From: Loktanella sp. | GTDB taxonomy: Bacteria; Pseudomonadota; Alphaproteobacteria; Rhodobacterales; Rhodobacteraceae | NCBI GenBank assembly: GCA_017390475.1 | Contig: JAFPBO010000051.1 | Span: 62,001-126,000, forward strand | Direction of reading: 5' to 3' | Length of the DNA: 64,000 bases | The notes under the pieces: generated by a model | Seen by the model: only the letters and a program-made list of their open reading frames with translations | Told to the model about the DNA's origin: nothing | The model's database searches: none | Shown here: in pieces, positions 53,744 to 62,201 of the stretch | Numbering within the stretch: position 1 is the stretch's first letter | How the letters are laid out: each line of letters begins with the position of its first letter | Made by a program: the position numbers and the translations under genes

Positions 53744-54082
53744 ATGCGCCTGTCTGTAACCCTTACCACTGCCGTGGCCTTGCTGATGACCGCCCCGGCG
53801 GTCATGGGGCAATCAATCCTGCATTCTGATACCTCTTATGTTGATCCGCGGGCTCAACACACCTCTGCCGGTTGGGTGGCCGGTGCGGTTTACGAACTGA
53901 CCTTGCAGAATGTCAGCAATACCGAACAGCGATGTGTTGTCAGCTGGTCATTTTATGACGGGCGCGCCGGGCAATGGCGGACCAGTTCGACCCGTCTGTT
54001 CATCTTTCCGGGCCGGTCCGAAACCAGCACCCTGCGCGGCGCGCGCGCAGGAACTGCGGAATGGAGCTATCATTGCAGTTAA
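53744..54082 (+). CDS. small exported protein of unknown function
   Basis: A 112-residue protein with a clear signal peptide (TAVALLMTAPAVMGQS). The mature domain of about 90 residues has one conserved-looking beta-rich segment (GAVYELTLQNVSNTEQRCVVSWSFYDGR) and two cysteines that could pair. No family is recognised. A Shine-Dalgarno (CGGAG) precedes the ATG. Its stop overlaps the convergent symporter gene by 4 bp. Confidence 0.6.
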   Translation: MRLSVTLTTAVALLMTAPAVMGQSILHSDTSYVDPRAQHTSAGWVAGAVYELTLQNVSNTEQRCVVSWSFYDGRAGQWRTSSTRLFIFPGRSETSTLRGARAGTAEWSYHCS

Positions 54083-55395
54083 GCGGCTGACGCTGACCTG
54101 TCCGGCCCGGCGTCGATCAGTACCCAGCGCCTGACCAGCAGCAGCATCACCAGACAGATGATCATCGGCACTGGCCCTGTTGCGGCGGTCACGACGCCGG
54201 CGTCAGAACCGCCAGCAGCCAGCAACCCCGCATTCAGCAGCACCGCCGTACCGATCGCCAGCTTGTTGGTCATGGTAAAGGCCGCGGTACACAACCCTTC
54301 TTGGCCTGCGCCATGCAATCGGCAATGGTGTTCGACCATATCGGGGATCAGCGACCATGTGAACAGGCTCTGCGCTGCGACACCCGCGCCTGCAATGATG
54401 CAAGACAGCAGCAACAGCGGCGTGATCCCGACCTGTGCCGGGATCAGCGGCACCAGCAGCAGGAAACTGCAATAGACCAATGCCCCGGTGATCAGCCCGC
54501 GCCTTTTGCCGATCCTTTTGGACAGCAAGGACCACAACGGAAAGGTCCCGATGACCGTGGCAAAGACCAGCCCCAGCAGCAAGGCATGGCCAGCGGGCGG
54601 CACGCCGATCCGCAGTTCCAGGAAGAAGGGCAGCATCGACTGGACAGACACCACGCTGACCACCGACAGAAAGAAAATTACTGCCATTGCGGCCAGATCG
54701 GACCGCCAGAAGCTGCGCAGGAACACCCAAAGCTGCGGGCGTGCCGGACCCGTGGCCGATGACGGTTCGACAAACAGCAGCAGAAATGGCAGATAGGCCA
54801 GCCCCGCCACAAATGCGAGAAGGCCGAGGCTGGCGACCCAGGCGCTGGCACTGACATCTGACAGCATCGTCCCCACGCCAAAGGCCCCGATCAAAGCGGG
54901 CAGACCGGCCATTGCGACCCCGATGGCGATAAAGGCAAAGATCAGGTCATAGCTGACCTGTGTGGTGCGGCCGTGGTAATCCGGCTCGAACCCCGGCAGC
55001 ATCGCCAGCCGGGGCAGAGTCAGCATCGTATAGCCCAGAGTGAACAGCGTGAATGCCGCAGTTGCGATCAGGAATTGCAACAGATCGCCTGTGACCTGCA
55101 CCGGCAGAACCCACATCAGGACAAAGGCCCCCAGCGTCGGGATGATCGACCAGCCGATCATCGCCTTTCGGCGGCGTGCGCGGGCCCGCAGATCTGACCA
55201 ATGGCCGACGACAGGATCAAACAGCGCATCCGCCACCCGGCCGATGAAAAACGCAAGCCCCGCCAGCAGCGGTGGCAACCCGGCAATCTGCACCAGATAA
55301 AAAAGATACCAGGCGTTGATTGCCGAAAACAACAGGTTGATCGCGATTTCCGGCGTGGCAAAAACCAGCCTGTCTGTCACTCTGCGCGGGGTCAT
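54079..55395 (-). CDS. GPH-type sugar:cation symporter (MelB-like MFS)
   Basis: A 438-residue MFS transporter with twelve predicted membrane segments. AFFIGRVADALFDPVVGHWSDLRARARRRK is the GPH (glycoside-pentoside-hexuronide) signature and MIGWSIIPTLGAFVLMWV follows. It probably imports a glycoside with Na+ or H+. Its start overlaps the stop of the hydrolase fusion gene by 4 bp, forming a two-gene unit. The substrate is unknown, although the sugar cluster lies on the other side. Confidence 0.85.
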   Translation of the reverse strand: MTPRRVTDRLVFATPEIAINLLFSAINAWYLFYLVQIAGLPPLLAGLAFFIGRVADALFDPVVGHWSDLRARARRRKAMIGWSIIPTLGAFVLMWVLPVQVTGDLLQFLIATAAFTLFTLGYTMLTLPRLAMLPGFEPDYHGRTTQVSYDLIFAFIAIGVAMAGLPALIGAFGVGTMLSDVSASAWVASLGLLAFVAGLAYLPFLLLFVEPSSATGPARPQLWVFLRSFWRSDLAAMAVIFFLSVVSVVSVQSMLPFFLELRIGVPPAGHALLLGLVFATVIGTFPLWSLLSKRIGKRRGLITGALVYCSFLLLVPLIPAQVGITPLLLLSCIIAGAGVAAQSLFTWSLIPDMVEHHCRLHGAGQEGLCTAAFTMTNKLAIGTAVLLNAGLLAAGGSDAGVVTAATGPVPMIICLVMLLLVRRWVLIDAGPDRSASAA

Positions 55396-56915
55396 CTGCG
55401 CCAGTTGCCGGTGTTGGAGCAGGCCACCATCTGCGCCAGCACCGGCCCCAGATGCGGCCCGTAGATCAGTTGTCCGGCCTCTGGCAGGACATGCAGGCGC
55501 GCGCCAAGGCTGTCTGCCAGATCACGGATCAGCGGTAGCGGGTGGATATGGTCATCCGCGCCGTGGATGAAATGCAGCGCCGCGCCGCAATCGGCGGCGC
55601 TGTCCCAGCCCAGATCGCGCTGAAAGCCAAAATCATGCCGCATCGACCGCAGCGAGCTGACCAGCGCGGCGCGCATCCGTTCACCGCGCCAAGCCGGGCC
55701 GAGTTCATGTTCCACCATCGCCAGATCCGCCTGGCTGCCAGCGAATTGCATTCGCAGGAAATCCGGGAAATTGCGTGACCGCAGCACCTTGCGTGCGAAA
55801 AACGACATCACTGATTGTTGCAGCGCCGCATTGACGCCGCCCAGGGCGATCAGACCACGCGCCAATCGGCGGGGCCCATCCTGCGGGCGGCCCCGCAGTT
55901 CACAGGCGGCGGCAAAGAAAATACGCGCCACAGCGCCCGGGGCGTGATGCGCATAGGCCAGCGCCAGTTTCGAACTGGCGGCAAAGGCCAGCAATGTCAT
56001 CGCGCCACGGCCATAGGTCTGCTGCACCAGATCGAGCGCGGCATTAGATTGCGCGATCTGCGCCGCTTCTGCGATCACCGGATCATGTGGCGCCAATTGC
56101 CCAGGCCGCAACGGCCAGATCAGGCGCAGCTGCAGGTGATGCAGCAGGTCGACATCGGCCGCGCGCAGGTCGGGCAGGATCAGCGGGTGCAGTGCAATCA
56201 CCGGCTGGCCATCCTGCGGGCCCAGATCATAGACCCGGCAAGATTGACCATCCGGCCCGGCCAGGATGACCGCACGGGTACAGGCGGGCAGGAACCGGCG
56301 GGCATAGTCAAAAAACATCTCATGCCGCGCGGCATCGGTGTCGCCCAGCATGGCAGCTACGGCAGCGACCAGCTGCGCGCCGATGATCCGCGTGACGTCA
56401 TGGGTGGTGGCGACCTCGAAATGCGCACGCAGATCGCGGGCATGGCTTTTCTGCGTCTGGATTGATCTGTCATCGCAACCTGCGCTGTCGATCAACGTCA
56501 TCCCCGTGAGCAACAGCATCAGCAACCGTTGCTGAGCGCGGGTGATCCGCTTGCCCGGAAAACAGACAGCCAGAAAATGCGCCAGCGCAGCGGGGGTCAG
56601 GGTGACAAGATAGGCCTCGGCCTTGCCGGGCAGGCTGTGCAGCAAGTAAAGATTGGCATCCTCGACAAAGAACCTTTCGGCACCGCCATCGGCCAGCGCG
56701 GACAATACCCGGTCGAGCACATCGGCGCAGGGTAGCGGGACGTCTGACGCTTTGCGCGTCGCCAGCGTGATCCGCGCCACATTGACCGGATAGCTGCAAA
56801 GGTTGAAATCAGCGCCCGTCCCCGACAGGATATCGCTGCGCAACACTGACCGAAGCTCCAGCCCGGACAGAAAATGCAGCGCGTCCGAAACCGCGGCCCG
56901 TGTCAGTTTGTCCAT
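55392..56915 (-). CDS. LuxR-type HTH fused to alpha/beta-hydrolase-like domain
   Basis: A protein of about 507 residues. Residues about 125-195 look like a LuxR-type winged helix (FPGKRITRAQQRLLMLLLTGMTLIDSAGCDDRSIQTQKSHARDLRAHFEV). The C-terminal half resembles an alpha/beta hydrolase: LHPLILPDLRAADVDLLHHL, a GRGAMTLLAFAASSKLALAYAHHAP region, and FIHGADDHIHPLPL near the acid and His positions. The usual G-x-S-x-G elbow is not obvious (FAASSK instead). The Met at 56915, preceded by GGTGG, is favoured over the Met 11 residues earlier. It is cotranscribed with the symporter and may be its regulator. Confidence 0.75.
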   Translation of the reverse strand: MDKLTRAAVSDALHFLSGLELRSVLRSDILSGTGADFNLCSYPVNVARITLATRKASDVPLPCADVLDRVLSALADGGAERFFVEDANLYLLHSLPGKAEAYLVTLTPAALAHFLAVCFPGKRITRAQQRLLMLLLTGMTLIDSAGCDDRSIQTQKSHARDLRAHFEVATTHDVTRIIGAQLVAAVAAMLGDTDAARHEMFFDYARRFLPACTRAVILAGPDGQSCRVYDLGPQDGQPVIALHPLILPDLRAADVDLLHHLQLRLIWPLRPGQLAPHDPVIAEAAQIAQSNAALDLVQQTYGRGAMTLLAFAASSKLALAYAHHAPGAVARIFFAAACELRGRPQDGPRRLARGLIALGGVNAALQQSVMSFFARKVLRSRNFPDFLRMQFAGSQADLAMVEHELGPAWRGERMRAALVSSLRSMRHDFGFQRDLGWDSAADCGAALHFIHGADDHIHPLPLIRDLADSLGARLHVLPEAGQLIYGPHLGPVLAQMVACSNTGNWRR

Positions 56916-57072
56916 GAACCACCACATCGTAACTGGGGTTATGGCCAAGTCTGACCTGACAGGGCGGGGTCAGGCAAGATAAATCACACAACCAGCCGTT
57001 GATTTCACCCTCGTTTCGGCAAGGCAGCGCGTTCAGGCCGGCGGTCTTTGTCAGAAGGGCAGGTTGATCACC

Positions 57073-57273
57073 TTACCTTGCGCCGCCGGGAGGCTCTGCA
57101 TCGCGTTGATGATCGGGGCCAGCCACCGGGACGTCTGCGCGGCTGACATGGGCGGTTGATGGCGCGATATTGTTTTCATCGACACAGGCCGAGATCAGCA
57201 AGACGCTCAGCGCGGCGATCAGCCATCGCGGCCTGGCCCGGCGGTTGAGGTGATTGGTGCAAACTGGCAACAT
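57073..57273 (-). CDS. tiny putative lipoprotein
   Basis: A 66-residue protein with a basic region (NRRARPRWLI), a hydrophobic run and LISAC as a lipobox. No family is recognised. The lipoprotein signal is good but the mature part is short and the ribosome-binding site is weak, so it may be spurious. Confidence 0.4.
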   Translation of the reverse strand: MLPVCTNHLNRRARPRWLIAALSVLLISACVDENNIAPSTAHVSRADVPVAGPDHQRDAEPPGGAR

Positions 57274-57435
57274 GGCGGTTCCCGATCAGACCGAAAGCTG
57301 GCACCGGCTGACCTGCACCAACCGCACCGCATTCTGACCGGTAGGATATCTTGCCACCCCATGCCTCACCCGAAAGAGGGACGAAACGTGTGGGAGGGGA
57401 TGATTGATAGAAAGGTCCTTGCCGCCGTCCGGCGG

Positions 57436-57555
57436 TCAGCGCAGCCAGGCGAGGTAAATGAACATGATGACCAGAACCACAACGATCTGCAGCACCATGG
57501 CAATGATCAGAAATCGCGACCGCTTGAAATCCTTGTCGACGTCGATCTTTTTCAT
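57436..57555 (-). CDS. 39-residue single-pass membrane protein
   Basis: Too short for ordinary gene finders, this frame reads MKKIDVDKDFKRSRFLIIAM and continues through about 20 hydrophobic residues (VLQIVVVLVIMFIYLAW) to a single Arg at the end. The basic N-terminal segment before one membrane helix is a normal inside-positive topology. AAGGGAAGG lies 5-13 bp before the ATG, an excellent ribosome-binding site. Function is unknown; it resembles many small stress or regulatory membrane proteins. Confidence 0.7.
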   Translation of the reverse strand: MKKIDVDKDFKRSRFLIIAMVLQIVVVLVIMFIYLAWLR

Positions 57556-57618
57556 GAAAACCTTCCCTTGGTAGATAATCAGACGGGCCACAGCAGCAGC
57601 CGCGCCTGTTATCTACTG

Positions 57619-57636
57619 TTATGCATATATGCATAA
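57619..57636. promoter_or_regulatory. 18-bp perfect palindrome
   Basis: TTATGCATATATGCATAA is a perfect palindrome between the divergent 39-residue gene (start 57555) and the gene at 57676. Its position and symmetry suggest an operator for a dimeric regulator. Confidence 0.5.
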
Positions 57637-57675
57637 GGCAGGGTCGTTCAACCAAGGGGGGAGGAAATCAGTGGG

Positions 57676-58302
57676 GTGATCATGGGGGTTAATGGCGGCC
57701 AGGAAGCTGAACCGTGCCAAACACGCAATCCAAGAAGCGATTTCCCATTGGAGCGTCTGTCGGGTGATGCGTCGAAAACAACCGACGCCAAGAACGAATT
57801 TGCGAAGCTGCTGTTCCAGAACGTGACGAAGGAAGTCGCGCAATCTATCGACAGTATCCGGCGCTATAGCGTCCGCGCCGCCGCACAAGCCCGCGCCTTT
57901 GCCATTCTGCCACCGGACCCAGCGAATGGTCCGGTCTACAGCGAGATCCGCAGCTATCGCCGTGAACAGGCCGCGAAGGCGGATAATGAGCTCCCGGCGA
58001 CGTTGTCGCAGATGGTTTGCGCCGATATTGGCGTTGCGCAGGCTATCAGCGCCGGGCCGGGCTTCTTGTCAGGCGTTGGCGACGACAGGAAGCTTCGGTT
58101 TGCAACCGACGCCCTTGAAGTGTTCGCGCCCGACAACATGGCCCACATGCAACACGCGGTCGCCGTCGGCAGGGAAGGTGACAAGATGCTCGCGGGGCTT
58201 GGCAAGCTGGAACAGGCCATGTTCACGTCTGCCCTTGCCGACCGCGCGTCCTACAGCCGTGTTGACGTGAACGCGCCCTTGACCCCCGCCGCAGCCGAAT
58301 AG
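57676..58302 (+). CDS. protein of unknown function, cytoplasmic
   Basis: A protein of 206-208 residues, start at GTG 57676 or ATG 57682, with GAGGAA upstream. No signal peptide or membrane segment is seen. The middle part (FAKLLFQNVTKEVAQSIDSIRRYSVRAAAQARAFAILPP) is probably helical; VDVNAPLTPAAAE ends the protein. No family is recognised. It is closed by a rho-independent terminator and begins a patch of accessory genes that becomes AT-rich further right. Confidence 0.6.
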   Translation: MIMGVNGGQEAEPCQTRNPRSDFPLERLSGDASKTTDAKNEFAKLLFQNVTKEVAQSIDSIRRYSVRAAAQARAFAILPPDPANGPVYSEIRSYRREQAAKADNELPATLSQMVCADIGVAQAISAGPGFLSGVGDDRKLRFATDALEVFAPDNMAHMQHAVAVGREGDKMLAGLGKLEQAMFTSALADRASYSRVDVNAPLTPAAAE

Positions 58303-58328
58303 CTTTCCGCCGAAGATCGGAACCAACT

Positions 58329-58354
58329 GCCCCGGCTTCGGTCGGGGCTTTTTT
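58329..58354 (+). terminator. rho-independent terminator
   Basis: GCCCCG and CGGGGC form a stem (extendable by a G-T pair) followed by TTTTTT, 26 bp after the stop at 58302. Confidence 0.85.
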
Positions 58355-58435
58355 CGTTGTGCTCTATTACAAGTCCTTGATTGTTTCTTGTTTTGTTCCC
58401 ACAGTATCTTGAATATCTCACAAAAAGGGATCGGC

Positions 58436-58771
58436 ATGCAAGGGTTCTACGCAGTATACTATACGGGACTTTCCGGTTTTGGTCACGCCGTATTAGTAAT
58501 CAATGATGGCATCGTAACAGGCGCGGACGCTACGGGTGGCCTATATGACGGAAAGTACACCGTAGGAGACGGTGGCGAATTTGAAATTGAAGTAACCTTG
58601 ACAGTTCCGGCAGGTGGAACTCTCGTGACGGGTCAAACGTTTACGGATGAATTTTATCAAACAATTACGGCAAAACTTCGCGCTGGATTTGCCGATGGTC
58701 AGCCTGTCACAGTTCAGACTCCAATGGGACCAGTGAACGCAATTTTTAAGAAAGTGCGGGGTATGGCATGA
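58436..58771 (+). CDS. GrlR-like regulatory protein
   Basis: A 111-residue protein with the calycin-like beta-rich pattern of the GrlR family: MQGFYAVYYTGLSGFGHAVLVINDGIVTGADA followed by GLYDGKYTVGDGGEFEIEVTL. GrlR is a negative regulator of type III secretion in enterobacteria, but the domain is widespread in proteins of unknown role. The Met at 58436 is chosen because AAAAAGGGA precedes it and the domain begins there. The stop overlaps the next start by 4 bp. Confidence 0.68.
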   Translation: MQGFYAVYYTGLSGFGHAVLVINDGIVTGADATGGLYDGKYTVGDGGEFEIEVTLTVPAGGTLVTGQTFTDEFYQTITAKLRAGFADGQPVTVQTPMGPVNAIFKKVRGMA

Positions 58772-59340
58772 TTGATGGAGTGACCATCTTGGGCGTCGCT
58801 ACGGCTGGTGCGGCACTGATTGGCCCAGCCGTCGCAGTTTGGATAACAAGAATGTCTGATGACAGGAAAGAAATCCGTGCGCGTCGAATGGATATTTTCC
58901 GAACACTGATGCGAACAAGAAAGATGCCGATTCATTTCGATCACGTTGGCGCACTAAACTTGATTGAAATTGAATTTGCTAACGACGCTTACGTTATCGC
59001 AGCATGGAAAAATTATCTGAAAAACCTTGGCGAACGGCTGGCCCCTGACGCAACCGTTGACGACGAAGTCGCATTTAGCAAGGCTAGAGAGAACTTGCTC
59101 ACCAAGTTGATTTACGAAATCTCAAAGGTCTTGAAGTTCAAAGTTGAACAACTTGATATTCTTGAAGGTAACTACATTCCGCAAGGCTGGAATGACGACG
59201 ATTGGGAACAGAAGCTTGTTCGCAAGGCACTCATTGATGTTCTAGGCGGGCGTCGTCCGCTTCTGATCCAACCTCATGCACCGAGCCAAAACAGTGGGCC
59301 GTATCCGCCTGCACCTGAAGTCCCTAAAACAAACGGCTAA
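58768..59340 (+). CDS. DUF6680-like protein with N-terminal membrane helix
   Basis: A 190-residue protein. An N-terminal hydrophobic segment (ILGVATAGAALIGPAVAVWI) should anchor it to the membrane; a cytoplasmic helical domain follows, containing RRMDIFRTLMRTRKMPIHFDHVGALNLIEIEF, the stretch typical of DUF6680 proteins. Lower GC than the chromosome and coupling to the GrlR-like gene mark both as recently acquired. Function is unknown. Confidence 0.65.
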   Translation: MIDGVTILGVATAGAALIGPAVAVWITRMSDDRKEIRARRMDIFRTLMRTRKMPIHFDHVGALNLIEIEFANDAYVIAAWKNYLKNLGERLAPDATVDDEVAFSKARENLLTKLIYEISKVLKFKVEQLDILEGNYIPQGWNDDDWEQKLVRKALIDVLGGRRPLLIQPHAPSQNSGPYPPAPEVPKTNG

Positions 59341-59467
59341 AGCCAAATTTCCGCAATGCGAATACATAAGACGATGTGGGCATCCTGAAACCATCGCGTG
59401 AAAACTGTCACTAGGTCGTCATTAGAAACGCCTGATCGGGAAATTATTCAATGATTTCAATGGTTCT

Positions 59468-59557
59468 TGGCGGAGAGACAGGGATTCGAACCCTGGGAAC
59501 CCTTGCAGGCTCAACGGTTTTCGAGACCGCCCCGTTCGACCACTCCGGCACCTCTCC
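59468..59557 (-). tRNA. tRNA-Ser (CGA)
   Basis: A 90-nt class II tRNA including encoded CCA. The acceptor stem is GGAGAGG with its complement, the anticodon loop CTCGAAA carries anticodon CGA, a long variable arm follows, and the T-arm contains GGTTCGAATCC. Confidence 0.96.
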
Positions 59558-59725
59558 ACGGTGGGGGCGGAATAATGTGGTCATGGGCCGGGCGCAAGAG
59601 GCAAAAAGCGGCCGATCAAGAAAACCCGGGCCAGCGGGAAATCCCGGTCACCGAGAATTGCATGGGCAAGTGACACAAAATATAGTTTGTCGGCAGCAGA
59701 CGACCTGACCTCGAAAGGAATAGTG

Positions 59726-60553
59726 ATGTTGCGCCGTGTTTTTCTGTCCCTGATCGCCTCTGTCAGCCTGGCCACTGCCGCCGTGGCGCAGACCGAAAGT
59801 GATGCCGATCTGCTGTTCGATGCCATGGGGCTGCCGCAGATCATCGGGGTGATGCGCGAAGAAGGGTTGAGCTATGGCGAAACCATCGCGCGCGATATGT
59901 TCCCTGGCGGCATGACGCCGCGTTGGGCCGCTGCCGTTGCGCAGGTCTATGATGCCGATGTGATGACTGCCGAGATGCGCACAGCCTTTGTCACGGCGTT
60001 GGCGGATCAGGATCTGACGCCGATGCTGGCGTTTTATCAATCCGATCTGGGCCAGCAGATCGTCGCGCAGGAAATCTCTGCCCGCGAGGCAATGCTGGAC
60101 CCCGCGCTAGAAGCCGCTGCCAAGCAGATGGCCGCGGAGGCCGCGCGTGCCAATACGCCCCGGTTTCAGCTGATTGATGATTTCATTGCCGCCAATGACC
60201 TGATCGAGGCCAATGTGGTGGGCGGGCTGAATTCGAACTATGCGTTCCTCAGCGGTCTGATGTCGGGTCCTGCCCGGATCCCGGGGATGGGGCCAGAGAC
60301 TTTGCTGGATGATGTCTGGGCGCAAGAGCCCGAAATCCGGGCCAGCACGACCGAATGGCTTTATGCCTTTCTGATGCTGTCTTACGAGCCGCTGTCAGAT
60401 ACGCAATTATCCGAATTGATCGGCTTTACCCAGACGGCAGAGGGGCGCGTCATGACCTCTGCCCTGTTCACTGCCTTTGATCAGGCGTTTGAACGGGTCT
60501 CTTATGATCTGGGATCGGCGGCTTCCGGCTTTCTGATCGCGCAAGAGCTATAG
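59726..60553 (+). CDS. DUF2059 domain exported protein
   Basis: A 275-residue exported protein. The signal peptide is RRVFLSLIASVSLATAAVAQ. DUF2059-like helices follow (LFDAMGLPQIIGVMREEGLSYGE) and include LTPMLAFYQSDLGQQIVAQEISAREAML. The Met at 59726 is chosen because AAAGGA precedes it and it gives the signal peptide. DUF2059 proteins are periplasmic and of unknown role. Confidence 0.78.
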   Translation: MLRRVFLSLIASVSLATAAVAQTESDADLLFDAMGLPQIIGVMREEGLSYGETIARDMFPGGMTPRWAAAVAQVYDADVMTAEMRTAFVTALADQDLTPMLAFYQSDLGQQIVAQEISAREAMLDPALEAAAKQMAAEAARANTPRFQLIDDFIAANDLIEANVVGGLNSNYAFLSGLMSGPARIPGMGPETLLDDVWAQEPEIRASTTEWLYAFLMLSYEPLSDTQLSELIGFTQTAEGRVMTSALFTAFDQAFERVSYDLGSAASGFLIAQEL

Positions 60554-60588
60554 GCCCCCCTTGGCATCAGGGCGAAAGCGGTTATGCT

Positions 60589-61029
60589 ATGGAACGCAGT
60601 GAAAAAAGAAGGAACAGGTCTTTGCAACTGAAATTCCCCGCCGCTCTTGCCTTATGTTTTCTGGCCGCCTGTGGTGCGCAGACCACCGCCATTGCCGTTG
60701 ATCCCGCATTGCCGACGGGGGACCCCCGGCAGGAACGTCTGGTGTTCAATGAATGTGCGATCTATTTCGCCGCCGTCGCCAAATTGCGCGCCGATGGACG
60801 GTCGCCCAATGGTGATCCGACCCGTGGGTGTCCCGCAGATGCGGTCAGCCGTGCGGCTGATATCAACCCGATGGTCAGCGTGCCTTCGGTGTCGCCAGGT
60901 TTTCCGCAGGAGCTTTACGGCCGCATGATCGCGCGCGGTGTGCCGACCGATCTGGCCGATGATATTTCCAAATCCAAGGCGTTCTGGGATCTGGTCGCGC
61001 AACGCGACAGCGCGGTTGGCAGCATCTAG
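60589..61029 (+). CDS. probable lipoprotein of unknown function
   Basis: A 146-residue protein. After a basic N-terminus a hydrophobic run ends in FLAACG, a lipobox. The mature part contains NECAIYFAAVAKLRADGRSPNGDP and a second cysteine. No family is recognised. It ends 4 bp into the convergent small lipoprotein gene. Confidence 0.6.
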   Translation: MERSEKRRNRSLQLKFPAALALCFLAACGAQTTAIAVDPALPTGDPRQERLVFNECAIYFAAVAKLRADGRSPNGDPTRGCPADAVSRAADINPMVSVPSVSPGFPQELYGRMIARGVPTDLADDISKSKAFWDLVAQRDSAVGSI

Positions 61030-61364
61030 CCGCCGTAAACCATCAGCGCGGTGACCAAGGCACCGGGGTTCACGTCAAACAGACCCCGGTCCGATTGCAG
61101 TTGGATCACCCGGGTCTGGCGGTCCTGTTGCGGCACCCCTGCGGCATCAAAGGCCGCCGTCAGCACTGGCCCGCCGCCCGCATCAATATCGCGGCGGATC
61201 GCGTCATATTCGCTTTTGACGATGATTTCGACCTGACCACGCTTTTGCGCATAGCCGGGGTCGGTCATCGCGGTCAGCGGGGTAAAGACCGGCATGCCGG
61301 GATTGTTCGGGTCCATCGTGCAGGCAGCGGCAAGGATCAGCGGGATCAACAGGGCAGGGCGCAT
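61026..61364 (-). CDS. small lipoprotein of unknown function
   Basis: A 112-residue protein with a short signal peptide ending in LAAAC. The body includes YAQKRGQVEIIVKSEYDAIRRDIDAGGGPVLTAAFDAAGV. GAAGGTGAAAA precedes the ATG on the minus strand. No family is recognised; the pattern of a short lipoprotein opposite another suggests envelope roles for both. Confidence 0.6.
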   Translation of the reverse strand: MRPALLIPLILAAACTMDPNNPGMPVFTPLTAMTDPGYAQKRGQVEIIVKSEYDAIRRDIDAGGGPVLTAAFDAAGVPQQDRQTRVIQLQSDRGLFDVNPGALVTALMVYGG

Positions 61365-61386
61365 GGGTTTTTCACCTTCTTTTGGC

Positions 61387-61415
61387 TTGACTTACAGGGG
61401 CATTGGACTGATAAG
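61387..61415 (+). promoter_or_regulatory. candidate rplU-rpmA promoter
   Basis: TTGACT (61387-61392) and GATAAG (61410-61415) are separated by 17 nt, with a start point expected near 61422 and a leader of about 115 nt before rplU. Both boxes match the consensus at four or more positions. Confidence 0.6.
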
Positions 61416-61539
61416 CCGCCATCTCGGCAAGGGTTTTGTCGGGGCTTTGCGAAATGACGCCTACGGGCGCGCAGTCCACAGGCACCAAACGCCGGATCAT
61501 ACCGGGGCCTCAGCGACGCGGAAAATGAAGGAATAACAT

Positions 61540-62190
61540 ATGTTTGCGGTTCTCAAAACCGGTGGCAAGCAGTACAAAGTCGCCTCTGGCGATGTATTGC
61601 GCGTCGAAAAGCTGGCAGCAAAAGCTGGCGATAAAGTGCAGTTCAACGAGATTCTGATGGTCGGTTCGACTGTTGGCGCGCCTCTGGTATCCGGTGCCGG
61701 CGTTCAGGCCGAAGTCATCGACCAGATCAAAGGCGAAAAGACGGTTAATTTCGTCAAGCGTCGTCGTAAGCACGGCAGCCAGCGCAAGAAAGGCCACCGT
61801 CAGCAACTGACCCTGGTCCGGATCGCGGATATTCTGGAAACCGGTGCAGATGACAGCGGCGTTATGGCGGCTGTGTCAGGTGCTGGCATCAAGATGGTCA
61901 TCACCCCCCGCGTGAACCCCAAAGGCATTGCCAAGCCAAAAGCCGGTGCCGCGCCAAAGAAATCTGCCGCGACCAAGGCAGCCGCAACCGACGGTGACGA
62001 TCTGAAGAAGATCACCGGTGTCGGCCCGGCGCTGGAAAAGAAGCTGCATGAAGCAGGCATCACATCCTACGCGCAGATCGCTGCATGGAGTGAAGAAGAT
62101 ATCGCCGGTTACGAAGAGACATTGTCTCTGGGTGGCCGCGTTGAACGTGATGACTGGGTCGCACAAGCGACCGAGCTGTCCAAAGCTTAA
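61540..62190 (+). CDS. rplU: 50S ribosomal protein L21 with helix-hairpin-helix extension
   Basis: A 216-residue L21. Residues 1-103 are the normal protein ([34 protein letters not shown]). The rest is an Ala/Lys linker and a helix-hairpin-helix-like domain ([30 protein letters not shown]). Long L21 proteins of this kind are known from roseobacters. It is a structural protein of the large subunit; the extra domain may bind RNA. rpmA follows 11 bp later. Confidence 0.95.
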   Translation: MFAVLKTGGKQYKVASGDVLRVEKLAAKAGDKVQFNEILMVGSTVGAPLVSGAGVQAEVIDQIKGEKTVNFVKRRRKHGSQRKKGHRQQLTLVRIADILETGADDSGVMAAVSGAGIKMVITPRVNPKGIAKPKAGAAPKKSAATKAAATDGDDLKKITGVGPALEKKLHEAGITSYAQIAAWSEEDIAGYEETLSLGGRVERDDWVAQATELSKA

Positions 62191-62201
62191 GGAGAGACCA
62201 G

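Noticed and set aside
57176-57655. 159-codon minus-strand frame
   Set aside because: It overlaps both the 39-residue gene with its good ribosome-binding site and the tiny lipoprotein frame, and its sequence is low-quality and Arg/Gly/His-rich like a shadow frame.
57676-59557. Second integrated element at tRNA-Ser
   Set aside because: No integrase gene and no repeat of the tRNA-Ser 3' end was seen on the left side, so integration is not supported.
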